Positions 23,882-31,713 of a stretch of DNA of 36,788 nucleotides are shown piece by piece. This DNA comes from an uncultured Rikenella sp. (GTDB lineage Bacteria; Bacteroidota; Bacteroidia; Bacteroidales; Rikenellaceae), in NCBI RefSeq assembly GCF_947628055.1, contig NZ_CANQYJ010000010.1:1-36788 (forward strand), read 5' to 3'. The stretch's first letter is position 1. Each line of letters begins with the position of its first letter. The position numbers and the translations under genes were made by a program. Below the pieces are notes generated by a model. The model was not told the origin of the DNA. It made no database searches and worked only from the letters and a program-made list of their open reading frames with translations.

Positions 23882-24782
23882 ATATCAATTCTTTGTAAGT
23901 TAAACGATGTTCAGAATTCCGAAGCAGCAGGTTGAATCTGCCGCTCTCGGTGCATTTTCGCGTGTTGTAGCGAAACGCGAACTCATCCACATACCGTTGT
24001 AGGTGCTGTTTGGAGGTAAAGTGATAGATGCCGATGATGCCGCGTTTCAGTATAGACCCAAAGCCCTCGATGGTATTGGTATAGACATTCCCACGTACAT
24101 ACTCGCTCGTGCGATGATTAACATAATCGTGCTTGAACAGCTTTTTGATTGAGTTGTATCCCCACCATTCGTCGGTATAGATAAGTGCGTCTTTGACGAA
24201 TTTAACAATCTGCGGAGTTAGCACCTCACAACTGGTGTTCTTTACCACCTTTGCGACAAGTTTACCTTTACGCTCTATCATACCAAGTACGGGCGTTTTA
24301 TCTTTCACGCTGCGGCCTTGCAGACCGTCCACTCTTTTGCTATTGTGGCGGTTCTTACTCTTCCCACCTACATAGGTCTCGTCAATCTCGACGGTATTGT
24401 TAAGGTCGTCGTTGTTTTCTATGCCGAAACAGTTGCGAATACGCTGCAACATAAACCACGCTGTTTTCTGTGTTACATCTATATCACGGCTCAACTGCAA
24501 CGACGAAATGCCTTTCTTGTGCGAGGTTACGAGCCAAATAGCCGCGAGCCACTTGCGCAGTTCGATCTTTGAACTGTCAAACAGCGTATTCGTCTTAACA
24601 TTGAAGTATTTCCCAGTGTTTTTACAGCGATATTTATTATCTTTGCACTTGTAGACTTTCGATGTCGGATCGAATGGACTAACAACAAAACCGTTCCAGC
24701 GAAGTTGCTCCAAATGGTTGATGCAACTTTGCTCATCGGGGAAAGCTGTGAAGATGTCGATTAACGAATTGAAGTCTTGCAT
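23874..24782 (-). CDS. IS1595-family (ISXO2-like) transposase
   Basis: The 302-residue product has the ISXO2-like DDE transposase layout. An N-terminal zinc-finger-like part has the pattern CKDNKYRCKNTGKYF, a helix-turn-helix (LSRDIDVTQKTAW) follows, and the catalytic domain carries VEIDETYVGGK, YTDEWWGY and NTIEGFGS, which would supply the acidic residues. Length is normal and no frameshift is seen. Its stop overlaps the RhuM start by 8 nt. I found no clear terminal inverted repeats or target duplication, so element ends are not assigned. Confidence 0.88.
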   Translation of the reverse strand: MQDFNSLIDIFTAFPDEQSCINHLEQLRWNGFVVSPFDPTSKVYKCKDNKYRCKNTGKYFNVKTNTLFDSSKIELRKWLAAIWLVTSHKKGISSLQLSRDIDVTQKTAWFMLQRIRNCFGIENNDDLNNTVEIDETYVGGKSKNRHNSKRVDGLQGRSVKDKTPVLGMIERKGKLVAKVVKNTSCEVLTPQIVKFVKDALIYTDEWWGYNSIKKLFKHDYVNHRTSEYVRGNVYTNTIEGFGSILKRGIIGIYHFTSKQHLQRYVDEFAFRYNTRKCTESGRFNLLLRNSEHRLTYKELIYG

Positions 24783-24809
24783 AACGTAGTTTCATCTCTT
24801 ATCTCACTA

Positions 24810-24817
24810 CAAAGATA
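24810..24817 (-). promoter_or_regulatory. -7 promoter motif of the transposase
   Basis: On the minus strand this reads TATCTTTG (TAnnTTTG), 27 bases ahead of the transposase ATG. It also forms one arm of a CTTATCT/AGATAAG inverted repeat. Confidence 0.55.
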
Positions 24818-24851
24818 AGTATAAAATTACATACGTACAAGTCTATTTGTG

Positions 24852-24859
24852 TAGATTTG
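24852..24859 (+). promoter_or_regulatory. -7 promoter motif of the radical SAM cluster
   Basis: TAGATTTG matches TAnnTTTG and lies 28 bases ahead of the ATG at 24888. Confidence 0.5.
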
Positions 24860-24887
24860 CATATAATTACCTTAATTTATACTTAAA

Positions 24888-25676
24888 ATGAACGAAGCAA
24901 GGCTGAAGATTGTTGGCAAATATCTCCATAAGGGATGGTGCTCGTATTTGGATATAGCCTTGGCTATAAACGATGCCATTGTCTCTTGTGAAGGAGACTC
25001 GTTAGAACAATATGGTATAGTAAAATTCGAGCCTGGCAAAAGGTCATATAATGCTTCTTTCTCATTCAACAAACAGTTAGTGGACGAACTTCGCTCGTCG
25101 ATAGGACAGGGTTTTATGGATATTCCGGAAATCTGGGCTTTGGCAAACGAAGGGCGAATCTTATTGCGTGATGGGAAGAAAAGCTCTCAAGATGACCAGG
25201 AATATCGTAGCAATATTCGAAATAGTCTTATCGAAGAGAATATTTGCCCGCAATACACTACTGGTTCTAAAAGGTCTCAGGTAGATAAGGATACTGCATC
25301 GAAAGACCCCCGGAAGAATAGCGACGGTGAAATAGACATCAAAAAAGTCAAGTTTTATCGCTACAGAGACCGTAATTATTCTCTTTTTGCGTCCGGAGAT
25401 TACAAGAAGTATCAAAACATCAAAACGAAGCTAAAGGTCAAAAGCAAACTGGCAAGTGCGACTGAAACAGCTGTATCAGAAGTTGATGTGAAGAATGTTC
25501 TATACGAGTCGGATGCTATTCTGGAGCCTGCTGTATCAGAAAAGATAAAACAGAGGATTCGTCTTCAGAATGAGTTGAAGGAGTATGAAGACGAGGTAAA
25601 GGCAATTATTGAGAACCTACAGTCTTCTATCACAACTATTGGAGAGGATAAGCGTCGAGGATGGATAAAAAAATAA
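24888..25676 (+). CDS. protein of unknown function, first gene of radical SAM cluster
   Basis: The 262-residue product is not recognised. The N-terminal 110 residues look globular (KIVGKYLHKGWCSYLDIALAI; FNKQLVDELRSSIGQG). The middle (about 115-160) is polar and probably disordered. The end (about 220-255) is a predicted coiled coil (IKQRIRLQNELKEYEDEVKAII). No signal peptide or membrane helix is visible. It overlaps the next small gene by 16 nt and probably forms one operon with the radical SAM gene. Confidence 0.6.
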   Translation: MNEARLKIVGKYLHKGWCSYLDIALAINDAIVSCEGDSLEQYGIVKFEPGKRSYNASFSFNKQLVDELRSSIGQGFMDIPEIWALANEGRILLRDGKKSSQDDQEYRSNIRNSLIEENICPQYTTGSKRSQVDKDTASKDPRKNSDGEIDIKKVKFYRYRDRNYSLFASGDYKKYQNIKTKLKVKSKLASATETAVSEVDVKNVLYESDAILEPAVSEKIKQRIRLQNELKEYEDEVKAIIENLQSSITTIGEDKRRGWIKK

Positions 25677-25843
25677 ATTTCTACAAGAACATTCTTGAAC
25701 TGGCTAAAAGCCCGCTATCGAATATTGATAAACAGCAGGTGACTAATCATATACATGATTTTGTCCTATTTCTGGCATCAGAAAACCAATATCAAATGCT
25801 TGGTGACAGATTCGAGGAGACAATTGTTGCTTCAATAGAGTAA
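25661..25843 (+). CDS. 60-residue protein between unknown gene and radical SAM gene
   Basis: The small product is mostly helical with no Cys and no leader-like GG motif. It starts inside the upstream gene and ends 49 nt before the radical SAM gene. Small proteins next to radical SAM/SPASM enzymes are sometimes peptide substrates, but this one has none of the usual core-peptide features. A helper or recognition protein is equally possible. Confidence 0.5.
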   Translation: MDKKINFYKNILELAKSPLSNIDKQQVTNHIHDFVLFLASENQYQMLGDRFEETIVASIE

Positions 25844-25892
25844 ATCATATAGGAAAGGGTTAAGAGCAAATTGAAAATACCAAAAAAGAATT

Positions 25893-27251
25893 ATGAAAAC
25901 AAGTAATTGTGTCGGATATAATCAGATAACACCCATTATCAAAGTTGTGGATTATTGTAATTTTCATTGCAATTTCTGCCGCTATTCTAATAATCCCCAT
26001 AAGTCTTCAATGACATTTCAGACTTTCAAAACAATTGTTGAGAAAGCATGTGATTATAATATTTCCAATGGTTGCTATCAATTAAGTATTACATTTCATG
26101 GTGGAGAACCTTTATTGTGGGGATATGATAATTTTGTCAATGCTATTGTGTTGGAGAAAGAATTGAAAATAAAATATCCACAACTTGATATTAGAAATAG
26201 TATACAAACCAATGGTTCTTTATTGAATGACCGGTGGATTGATTTTTTTTCGGAGAATAACTTTGATATTGGAATTTCGATTGATGGGCCAGAGGAAATC
26301 AATTTTCATAAGGGCGATACAGGCAACAAAACAGTAATAGAGAATATTCATAAGCTATCACAGAAGAAATGCAAATTTGGTATTCTATCTGTTATTACAA
26401 ACGATCACGCAGGATGGGCAGACAAATATTATGAGTTCTTAGTTGAGCATGATATTCATTCTGTCGGTTTTTGTTATTGTATGTACGATGAAGATCGGCA
26501 AATTACAGTAAGCAATAATATTCTTACTGACTTCTTAAAACAGTTCTTCATTCGATTCTACGAGGGTGAATATCAGTTAAATGTAAGGGAGTTTAATAAT
26601 GTATTTAAACTATGTCTTGGACTCCGAACAGGTTCATGTTCATTTTCTAAAAGACAAAGGTGTGGAAATTTTTTCTCAATCAGACCTAATGGAGATATGT
26701 ATTTTTGTGATCCGTATTCATTAGAAACACCACCACTTGGTAACATTTTAACAGAAACATTCGCGAGTATAAAGGCAAAGCCTGAACTATTGAAAATAAT
26801 AGCCGCAGCAAAAGAGGGTGCATTAAAAGAATGTGGCAATTGTGAAATAAAGAATATCTGTGGCGGAGGCTGTTATAGGTCATCTTCTTTAGATGGGAAA
26901 AATGCATTTTGTGAGACATTTAAGAGTTTGTATCCTTATATAGAAAAGGTTGTTCGTTCCTTTTCAAAAAAATGTAGGGGCGTCATCGAATTACATTTAA
27001 TATACTTAGAACCGATGAGCTCAATGGGATATAACAGAGCAAAAACTATTATGAGTAATGGAGAAAGAATTTTAGTCAGCATGAATGGTCTTTATGATTC
27101 AAAAAAAATTGAATGTAAAGATTATCCCGTATGGGATGGGGACCGTTACGATGAGAGTTGGTCCAGCGATAGTTGGCAGGATTCACATCGCAACCAAATA
27201 GTAAACTTCAAGTGTTTGCACGATATTTACAATACACAAAGTCAAAATTGA
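25893..27251 (+). CDS. radical SAM/SPASM domain protein
   Basis: The 452-residue product has the radical SAM cluster motif C22-x3-C26-x2-C29 in DYCNFHCNFC, the GGEP motif in FHGGEPLLW and a SPASM region with CGNFFSIRPNGDMYFC and CGNCEIKNICGGGC for auxiliary iron-sulfur clusters. Such enzymes mature sulfatases (anSME) or crosslink ribosomal peptides. No sulfatase is nearby. An extra C-terminal tail of about 90 residues is rich in Trp, Ser and Asp (RYDESWSSDSWQDSH) and is not part of the usual fold. It is the last gene of a three-gene cluster. Confidence 0.87.
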   Translation: MKTSNCVGYNQITPIIKVVDYCNFHCNFCRYSNNPHKSSMTFQTFKTIVEKACDYNISNGCYQLSITFHGGEPLLWGYDNFVNAIVLEKELKIKYPQLDIRNSIQTNGSLLNDRWIDFFSENNFDIGISIDGPEEINFHKGDTGNKTVIENIHKLSQKKCKFGILSVITNDHAGWADKYYEFLVEHDIHSVGFCYCMYDEDRQITVSNNILTDFLKQFFIRFYEGEYQLNVREFNNVFKLCLGLRTGSCSFSKRQRCGNFFSIRPNGDMYFCDPYSLETPPLGNILTETFASIKAKPELLKIIAAAKEGALKECGNCEIKNICGGGCYRSSSLDGKNAFCETFKSLYPYIEKVVRSFSKKCRGVIELHLIYLEPMSSMGYNRAKTIMSNGERILVSMNGLYDSKKIECKDYPVWDGDRYDESWSSDSWQDSHRNQIVNFKCLHDIYNTQSQN

Positions 27252-27308
27252 TATCGCGCAAGAAATAGAAGGTGAAAAAATGTTGTTTATACAAAAGGAA
27301 TCCTCCTG

Positions 27309-27352
27309 TAATGCAAGTTCCTGTTAGATAATTCTAACAGGAACTTGCATTA
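27309..27352. repeat. perfect 20-bp inverted repeat
   Basis: The arms 27309-27328 and 27333-27352 are exact reverse complements with a 4-nt loop TAAT. The right arm includes the stop codon of the 50-codon minus-strand gene. There is no strong T run on either side; it may act as a weak bidirectional terminator between convergent genes or be a mobile-element relic. Confidence 0.85.
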
Positions 27353-27502
27353 AGAACAAGAGCCTTGCATCAATTCTTTGAGTTGATGTTCGTAGAAACG
27401 GTTATACTCTTCCCCATCCGTTCCTCTCTTGATGTGTTCGTCGATAACATCACCCAATTCGTCGAAACACACCTCGCCATTGATTAGGGTATAATCGGCC
27501 AT
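27350..27502 (-). CDS. 50-residue acidic protein of unknown function
   Basis: An ATG at 27502 opens a 50-codon frame ending in TAA at 27352-27350. The product starts MADYTLINGEVCFDELGDVI and ends EHQLKELMQGSCS. It is acidic and protein-like in composition, with Cys at positions 12 and 49. It is convergent with the radical SAM gene. No ribosome-binding site stands out, as is normal in Bacteroidota. A peptide substrate is conceivable but not supported by a leader motif. Confidence 0.45.
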   Translation of the reverse strand: MADYTLINGEVCFDELGDVIDEHIKRGTDGEEYNRFYEHQLKELMQGSCS

Positions 27503-27576
27503 TCGAAAAGTACAACGATTTTCACGAAGATTTCAAGGTGAAATCTTGAAATCTCGACAAAAATAGGCGAACTGAA

Positions 27577-27613
27577 AAAGGCTGCAAACTGGAATTTGCA
27601 GCCTTTATTTTTT
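27577..27613 (+). terminator. intrinsic terminator near the element boundary
   Basis: A perfect 12-bp stem (27577-27588 with 27595-27606, loop CTGGAA) is followed by A and six T. It lies after the radical SAM cluster, close to where base composition changes back towards GC-rich phage sequence. Confidence 0.75.
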
Positions 27614-27675
27614 GGAAAGCTGAGAACCCCAATTTATATTCGTGCTAAATTAGGGTGTTTTTGCCTACAAAATCA

Positions 27676-27793
27676 CTATTCCCCGGCAAAGGCTGCATCG
27701 CAGCGACCATATAGTTCGTTCACATAAGAGTAGCCTTGTGGTTTGCGTGGGAACAAAAAACGACGATAAAAGGGTGTTTTATCGCCGTTGTGA
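27676..27793 (-). pseudogene. 3' remnant of a protein gene
   Basis: A frame open on the minus strand from near 27793 to a TAG at 27678-27676 reads CHNGDKTPFYRRFLFPRKPQ followed by GYSYVNELYGRCDAAFAGE. The residues look like a genuine protein end, yet no start codon exists and the upstream part is replaced by the lipoprotein gene. It may be a 3' fragment left at a phage or element boundary. Family not recognised. Confidence 0.35.
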
Positions 27794-27812
27794 CAAGTTT
27801 TTGAAGGGTGCG

Positions 27813-28454
27813 TTATTCGATACCGGCAGCTTTGAGAGCCCGCCACTTCGGCCCCGTGGTAGGCAAAAAAACGTAAGCGTCATCGAATAGATGGTAACAG
27901 GTCTCGTAATCCCCTGCATCGAAAGCCGTCGTGATCTTGGCTCGGGCATCCAGAACCACCGAGTTCGGAATGTACGCCACTGTGTCAAATATCGCATCGT
28001 TGTACCGCATCATATCGAAACCCAGCGGCATTGCCGCCGTACCATCCTCCCACTTTGCAACTACTACGACCATATCTGTATAGGAAGTAATGAAGTTTCC
28101 CAAACTTCCAGCCGAAGAGATCGCATCAGTTCCCCAGAATTTCAGTTTATTTTCGTTCAAGTCTCGCAGTATGTAATAATCGTCATCTATGAACCCAAAT
28201 GCTCTACTACATGGTGAACCTCCCTGAAATCTCATCTGGCATTCCCATGCGTATTTGGTAATAAACTCGAGACTGTCGGTAATTCCGGTATGAGCGATGC
28301 CATCAGTCGGAATATCAGCCCCGTCGGAGGCTCCTTTTGTCAAGGATCGAACGCCGGTAACACTAATTTTTGCGTCGGGATCCAATTGTCCGCTCTCTTT
28401 CTTACAGCCAATCAACAACAGACAGCCCAACAGACTGTATAAAATTACTTTCAT
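27813..28454 (-). CDS. lipoprotein at the end of the prophage tail module
   Basis: The 213-residue product has a lipoprotein signal (MKVILYSLLGCLLLIGC). The mature part contains FITKYAWECQMRFQGGSPCSR and DAGDYETCYHLFDDAYVFL. It follows the tail fibre gene by 26 nt in the same direction. A lipoprotein at the distal end of a tail module could be a lysogenic conversion (superinfection exclusion) gene. I do not recognise its family. Confidence 0.62.
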   Translation of the reverse strand: MKVILYSLLGCLLLIGCKKESGQLDPDAKISVTGVRSLTKGASDGADIPTDGIAHTGITDSLEFITKYAWECQMRFQGGSPCSRAFGFIDDDYYILRDLNENKLKFWGTDAISSAGSLGNFITSYTDMVVVVAKWEDGTAAMPLGFDMMRYNDAIFDTVAYIPNSVVLDARAKITTAFDAGDYETCYHLFDDAYVFLPTTGPKWRALKAAGIE

Positions 28455-28480
28455 AGCACTTGATTTTACTTCAAATATAC

Positions 28481-30469
28481 TTAAAATTCAAAAACCTGGA
28501 AAAAGAATCCGGCGTCATTGTCGGATGAGTCGTCGGCTGTTCGGATATCGAAATAGCCGGAGGTCTTTGCTGCCAAAACCGGATATCCTCTGTTGTTATT
28601 ACTTACGATCCCAGTAGCCATTACCTCATAGTTGGTATTACCGATCCCGTGGTAGATTCTATAAAGTCCTGTGCCTGATTTTACTATGGATGCAATTAAT
28701 CCAGTCTTGTTTTTCACCCCCCCGTCAGCCTCCACTACTCCAGCACCGAGAAGTTTCATACCGCCGGTGGGGATGTTGTCGAGTTTCTGTTTGTCGGCGG
28801 CGGACATCAGCCCGGCGACGGAGGCGGTGGCGGGGCCGAGATCACCCTCCAGGTATATACGTTTCCATTCGGTCCAGGGACGGCTGTCGCTCTTACTCCG
28901 GTAATACATGCCTCTTCCCTCCGTGCAGCATCCCAACTGCGTAATCCATGTTGCACCGCCGTCCCGAATCGTCATGACGGTACCGTATGTGTGTGGTGGT
29001 CTATTCGAGGTCGTTGGATAAAACTTGCATACACCGGTAGTCATTACATCATTCAAATCGGTCGCTGTCGAGTTGGTCTCGCACATCATCTTGGCCGGAT
29101 CTAAGTTTCCCGAATGGTAGAATGTCAGCCAGTCGCTCCAAGTACCTGTATCCCCATTTCTGACGCGGTATTTAATATTGAAATGGCCATTCTGCCACGT
29201 GGATGTATTGGTTGTTATCTGCACCAAGTAACCCGAGTGACCAAAAGTGATAAAAGGGCCGATAACTCCTGACCCTGCTTTACCATATTGAAAACCTGTG
29301 CCTACTTCAGTCACATCAAGTTGAACATCTTGACCGATTCCTTTCCCAAGGATTGCGCCAGCAAGTTTGTTTACATCGGCCTTTGAAGTCGGGTCGAAGT
29401 TACCCTCGTGCCACAATCGCTTCCCGTTTGTGGTCAATTTATCGTTTGCGCAGTCAATATCTAATGAATCCAGAGAGACATTGAACGGCCCTGTGATTTT
29501 GCCTTTGTTGCCAGACCCTCCTGACATGTTTCCAAGGCGTAAAAAGCCAAACCCGTCTGCCCCTTCTATGGCTGCGCCTACATATCCATTGTTGTCATTT
29601 CTTACAATAAGACGACCTGTCATTACATCGCCTGCTTTGTTTACCTTCCCCGCCAGCGCTGTATTCAGAGCCTCGGTCGTCACCCGTTCGCCGATCATCT
29701 GCATCACCGTGGCCGAGAAATTCGGATCATCGCCCAGCGCTGTCGCCAGTTCCTGAAGCGTGTCGAGAGTTTCGGGCGCACTGCCGGCCAGCGCCGCCAC
29801 GATCTTGTCCGCATAGGCTTTCGCCGTTTTTAACGTGTCTGCATCTTTCGCGTCGGCCGACGCAAGGATCGCCACCTCGCGGGCATCGGTGTACTCCTTC
29901 GCACTGCGCAGGGCTGCCGCCGACCCTGTCGCCGAAACAGTGTCTGCATAGGCCTTCGCCTGCGCTAAAATACCGTTCCACCGGGTACGTTCGGTGTCCG
30001 AGATAAAGCGGTGCGCCGGGTCTTGCACGGCATCGACAAAACGATTCCCGCCGTCGGCAGTCAGGGTCAGATGCGGCACCTCCGCCCCGGGGTCTGCCCC
30101 GACGGCCGCGGCCGTATAGGCGTAGGCTACCGGCTTCACCTTTCCGTCGCCGTAAGGTTCCGAGACGGTCTCCACGGATGCGGTCAGGTAGAGCGGCAGG
30201 GCGACACCCGTCGCCCCGGCAAACGGCATCACCATCACCCGCTGCCCGCCCTGCTGGTCGTCGGCTTCGAGAGCCACGAGGCCGGGAGCGACGTCGAACG
30301 TACCGCTGTCGTCCGCTGAGATTGTGATTTCGCAACCCTGTATAACGCACGGGCCATACTCGGCGAAAAAGGCATCCAGCGCTTTGAGAGGTTCGCTTTG
30401 GAGTTCCACCAGGTCATCACCCGCCCACTTGCGGACGCCCACCGTTTGTGTCTGTCGTTTCATAATCAT
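28481..30469 (-). CDS. phage tail fibre protein
   Basis: The 662-residue product is a tail fibre. The N-terminal part (about residues 1-150) is beta-rich. A helical stretch with repeated AKAYAD/AKEYTD motifs (about 165-225) is typical of trimeric fibre shafts. Repeated GxxWSDW/YHSGN and LWHEGN blocks follow, characteristic of fibres of Bacteroidota phages. A pseudo-repeat SVAGLMSAADKQKLDNI lies near 575-590, and a C-terminal receptor-binding region starts about 600. A start at 30463 (MKRQTQ) is equally likely. It lies downstream of a hairpin-rich gap of 330 bases. Confidence 0.85.
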   Translation of the reverse strand: MIMKRQTQTVGVRKWAGDDLVELQSEPLKALDAFFAEYGPCVIQGCEITISADDSGTFDVAPGLVALEADDQQGGQRVMVMPFAGATGVALPLYLTASVETVSEPYGDGKVKPVAYAYTAAAVGADPGAEVPHLTLTADGGNRFVDAVQDPAHRFISDTERTRWNGILAQAKAYADTVSATGSAAALRSAKEYTDAREVAILASADAKDADTLKTAKAYADKIVAALAGSAPETLDTLQELATALGDDPNFSATVMQMIGERVTTEALNTALAGKVNKAGDVMTGRLIVRNDNNGYVGAAIEGADGFGFLRLGNMSGGSGNKGKITGPFNVSLDSLDIDCANDKLTTNGKRLWHEGNFDPTSKADVNKLAGAILGKGIGQDVQLDVTEVGTGFQYGKAGSGVIGPFITFGHSGYLVQITTNTSTWQNGHFNIKYRVRNGDTGTWSDWLTFYHSGNLDPAKMMCETNSTATDLNDVMTTGVCKFYPTTSNRPPHTYGTVMTIRDGGATWITQLGCCTEGRGMYYRSKSDSRPWTEWKRIYLEGDLGPATASVAGLMSAADKQKLDNIPTGGMKLLGAGVVEADGGVKNKTGLIASIVKSGTGLYRIYHGIGNTNYEVMATGIVSNNNRGYPVLAAKTSGYFDIRTADDSSDNDAGFFFQVFEF

Positions 30470-30470
30470 A

Positions 30471-30790
30471 TACTTTTAATTTGCAAACCGTGTTTGGTTG
30501 CTGGAGGGAACTGTTCTTTTTGTGAACAAAAAGAACCAAAAAAACTTTAAGCGATGCTTGCGCATCGCATGGGCTGCCGTAGTCAAGAGCGCTTCGCCTT
30601 ATTTGGGTCGGGAGCAATGGCGGGCTTTCTCAATACAAAACCTTATGCCCGCCATTGCCCCGACCCAACCGGAAACCGTCAGACACTGTACAAAACGTGA
30701 GTTAAAGTGCGCCAGCACTTTCGGAAGTCTTTTGGGTCCCTTTTCTTCAGAAAAGGGACAGTACCCGCAAACCAGCCAAAGAACGTTTAT
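30471..30790. repeat. hairpin-rich intergenic element
   Basis: No gene is seen. The interval is a chain of perfect inverted repeats: 11 bp at 30513-30523/30526-30536; 7 bp at 30551-30557/30562-30568; a large stem of 12+8 bp at 30605-30625/30647-30666 with one bulged A; 7 bp at 30704-30710/30715-30721; and 11 bp at 30736-30746/30749-30759. Such chains resemble palindromic intergenic repeats of Bacteroidales. Confidence 0.8.
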
Positions 30791-30803
30791 AAATAATAGT
30801 AGG

Positions 30804-31301
30804 TTATTGTTGAATGATTTTGTATCGGACCAGTGCTTGCTTGAACCGCTCGATCTCCGCCCGAATCATATCCGCATCGACCGTCGTCGGTATGTAGACA
30901 ATGAAGTCCGCATCGCCGAATTGTGCGCGAATTTCTCCGCGCAGCGGGACAGCCTCGCGTGTGGTTTCCTCGCGCAGGCCGGTGCGCAGGCGCAGGGTAT
31001 CGCCCTCCGCCCGGAGGCTGACGCGCAGCATCCCGTCGTCGTAGGTAACCACCTTGATCGCGATCGGCTCGCCGTATTTCTTACGCAAATAGCCCTCGAA
31101 GACGGCGACCTGGCTGTTCACGTTAATCATCATGCGAGTGTCGCTGCGCCACTTGTCGAAAGAGGCGAAGAGCGTCTCTAACGGTGACAGCAGTCCCCGC
31201 AGCCACCACAGCCGCACCGGCTGCCTCTTGTGGGCCGGGAGCAGCTGGCGGACGAGATTCCGGTAGTGTATTCGCGTCGTCTGCATGGTTTTACGAGGCA
31301 T
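30804..31301 (-). CDS. phage tail protein (tail protein I position)
   Basis: The 165-residue product lies between the baseplate fragment and the tail fibre gene, where contractile phages encode tail protein I. It has an aromatic/basic N-terminus (HYRNLVRQLLPAHKRQP; RLWWLRGLLSPLETLFASF) and a beta-rich C-half. Start at 31301 overlaps the baseplate stop by 11 nt; ATG at 31286 would begin just after it, and both are acceptable. Function is inferred mainly from position. Confidence 0.6.
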   Translation of the reverse strand: MPRKTMQTTRIHYRNLVRQLLPAHKRQPVRLWWLRGLLSPLETLFASFDKWRSDTRMMINVNSQVAVFEGYLRKKYGEPIAIKVVTYDDGMLRVSLRAEGDTLRLRTGLREETTREAVPLRGEIRAQFGDADFIVYIPTTVDADMIRAEIERFKQALVRYKIIQQ

Positions 31302-31713
31302 TTATGGAAGTCAGTGTCAGCGTGCAGTCGTCGGTGTAGTCGAAGTACCCGGCCTCCAGCTCGTCGACCACGCCGACCGGCAGGAATCCCGACATACTGG
31401 TTCCCTTTCGCTCCATGCCTTTCAGGTCGGCCGTCACAACGCCCGCCACGGCCAGGATCGCCGCGACGAATTTCTGACGGTAGAGCATGGCGTTGAAGTC
31501 CTGTTCGTTCCGGAACGCATCGAGGGCCTCCGTCACCCGCTCGCGCACCGTCGTGACCGGAACCGCGGGGTCGTAATAGACCTCCACGTTGTATCGCACC
31601 TGGTCGGCGTTGGTCGAGACGGTGACTGTCTCGATCCCCGCGAACTTGATACTATCGACGTAGCCGGTAAAGTTGTGCAGCTCGTCGGCCGTCAGCGCTG
31701 ACGAGAATTGCAT
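31291..31713 (-). pseudogene. baseplate J-like protein, 3' part only
   Basis: The frame encodes about 140 residues resembling the C-terminal third of a Bacteroidota baseplate J-like protein (IKFAGIETVTVSTNADQ; VTTVRERVTEALDAF). Full-length proteins of this family are several hundred residues, so the N-terminal part is missing. The first in-frame ATG (31713) lies in sequence that belongs to the transposase gene, at the deletion junction. It may still be expressed but is unlikely to build a baseplate. Confidence 0.65.

Noticed and set aside
28481-30469. Diversity-generating retroelement target in the tail fibre
   Set aside because: No reverse transcriptase, no template repeat and no adenine-biased variable segment could be found in the window.
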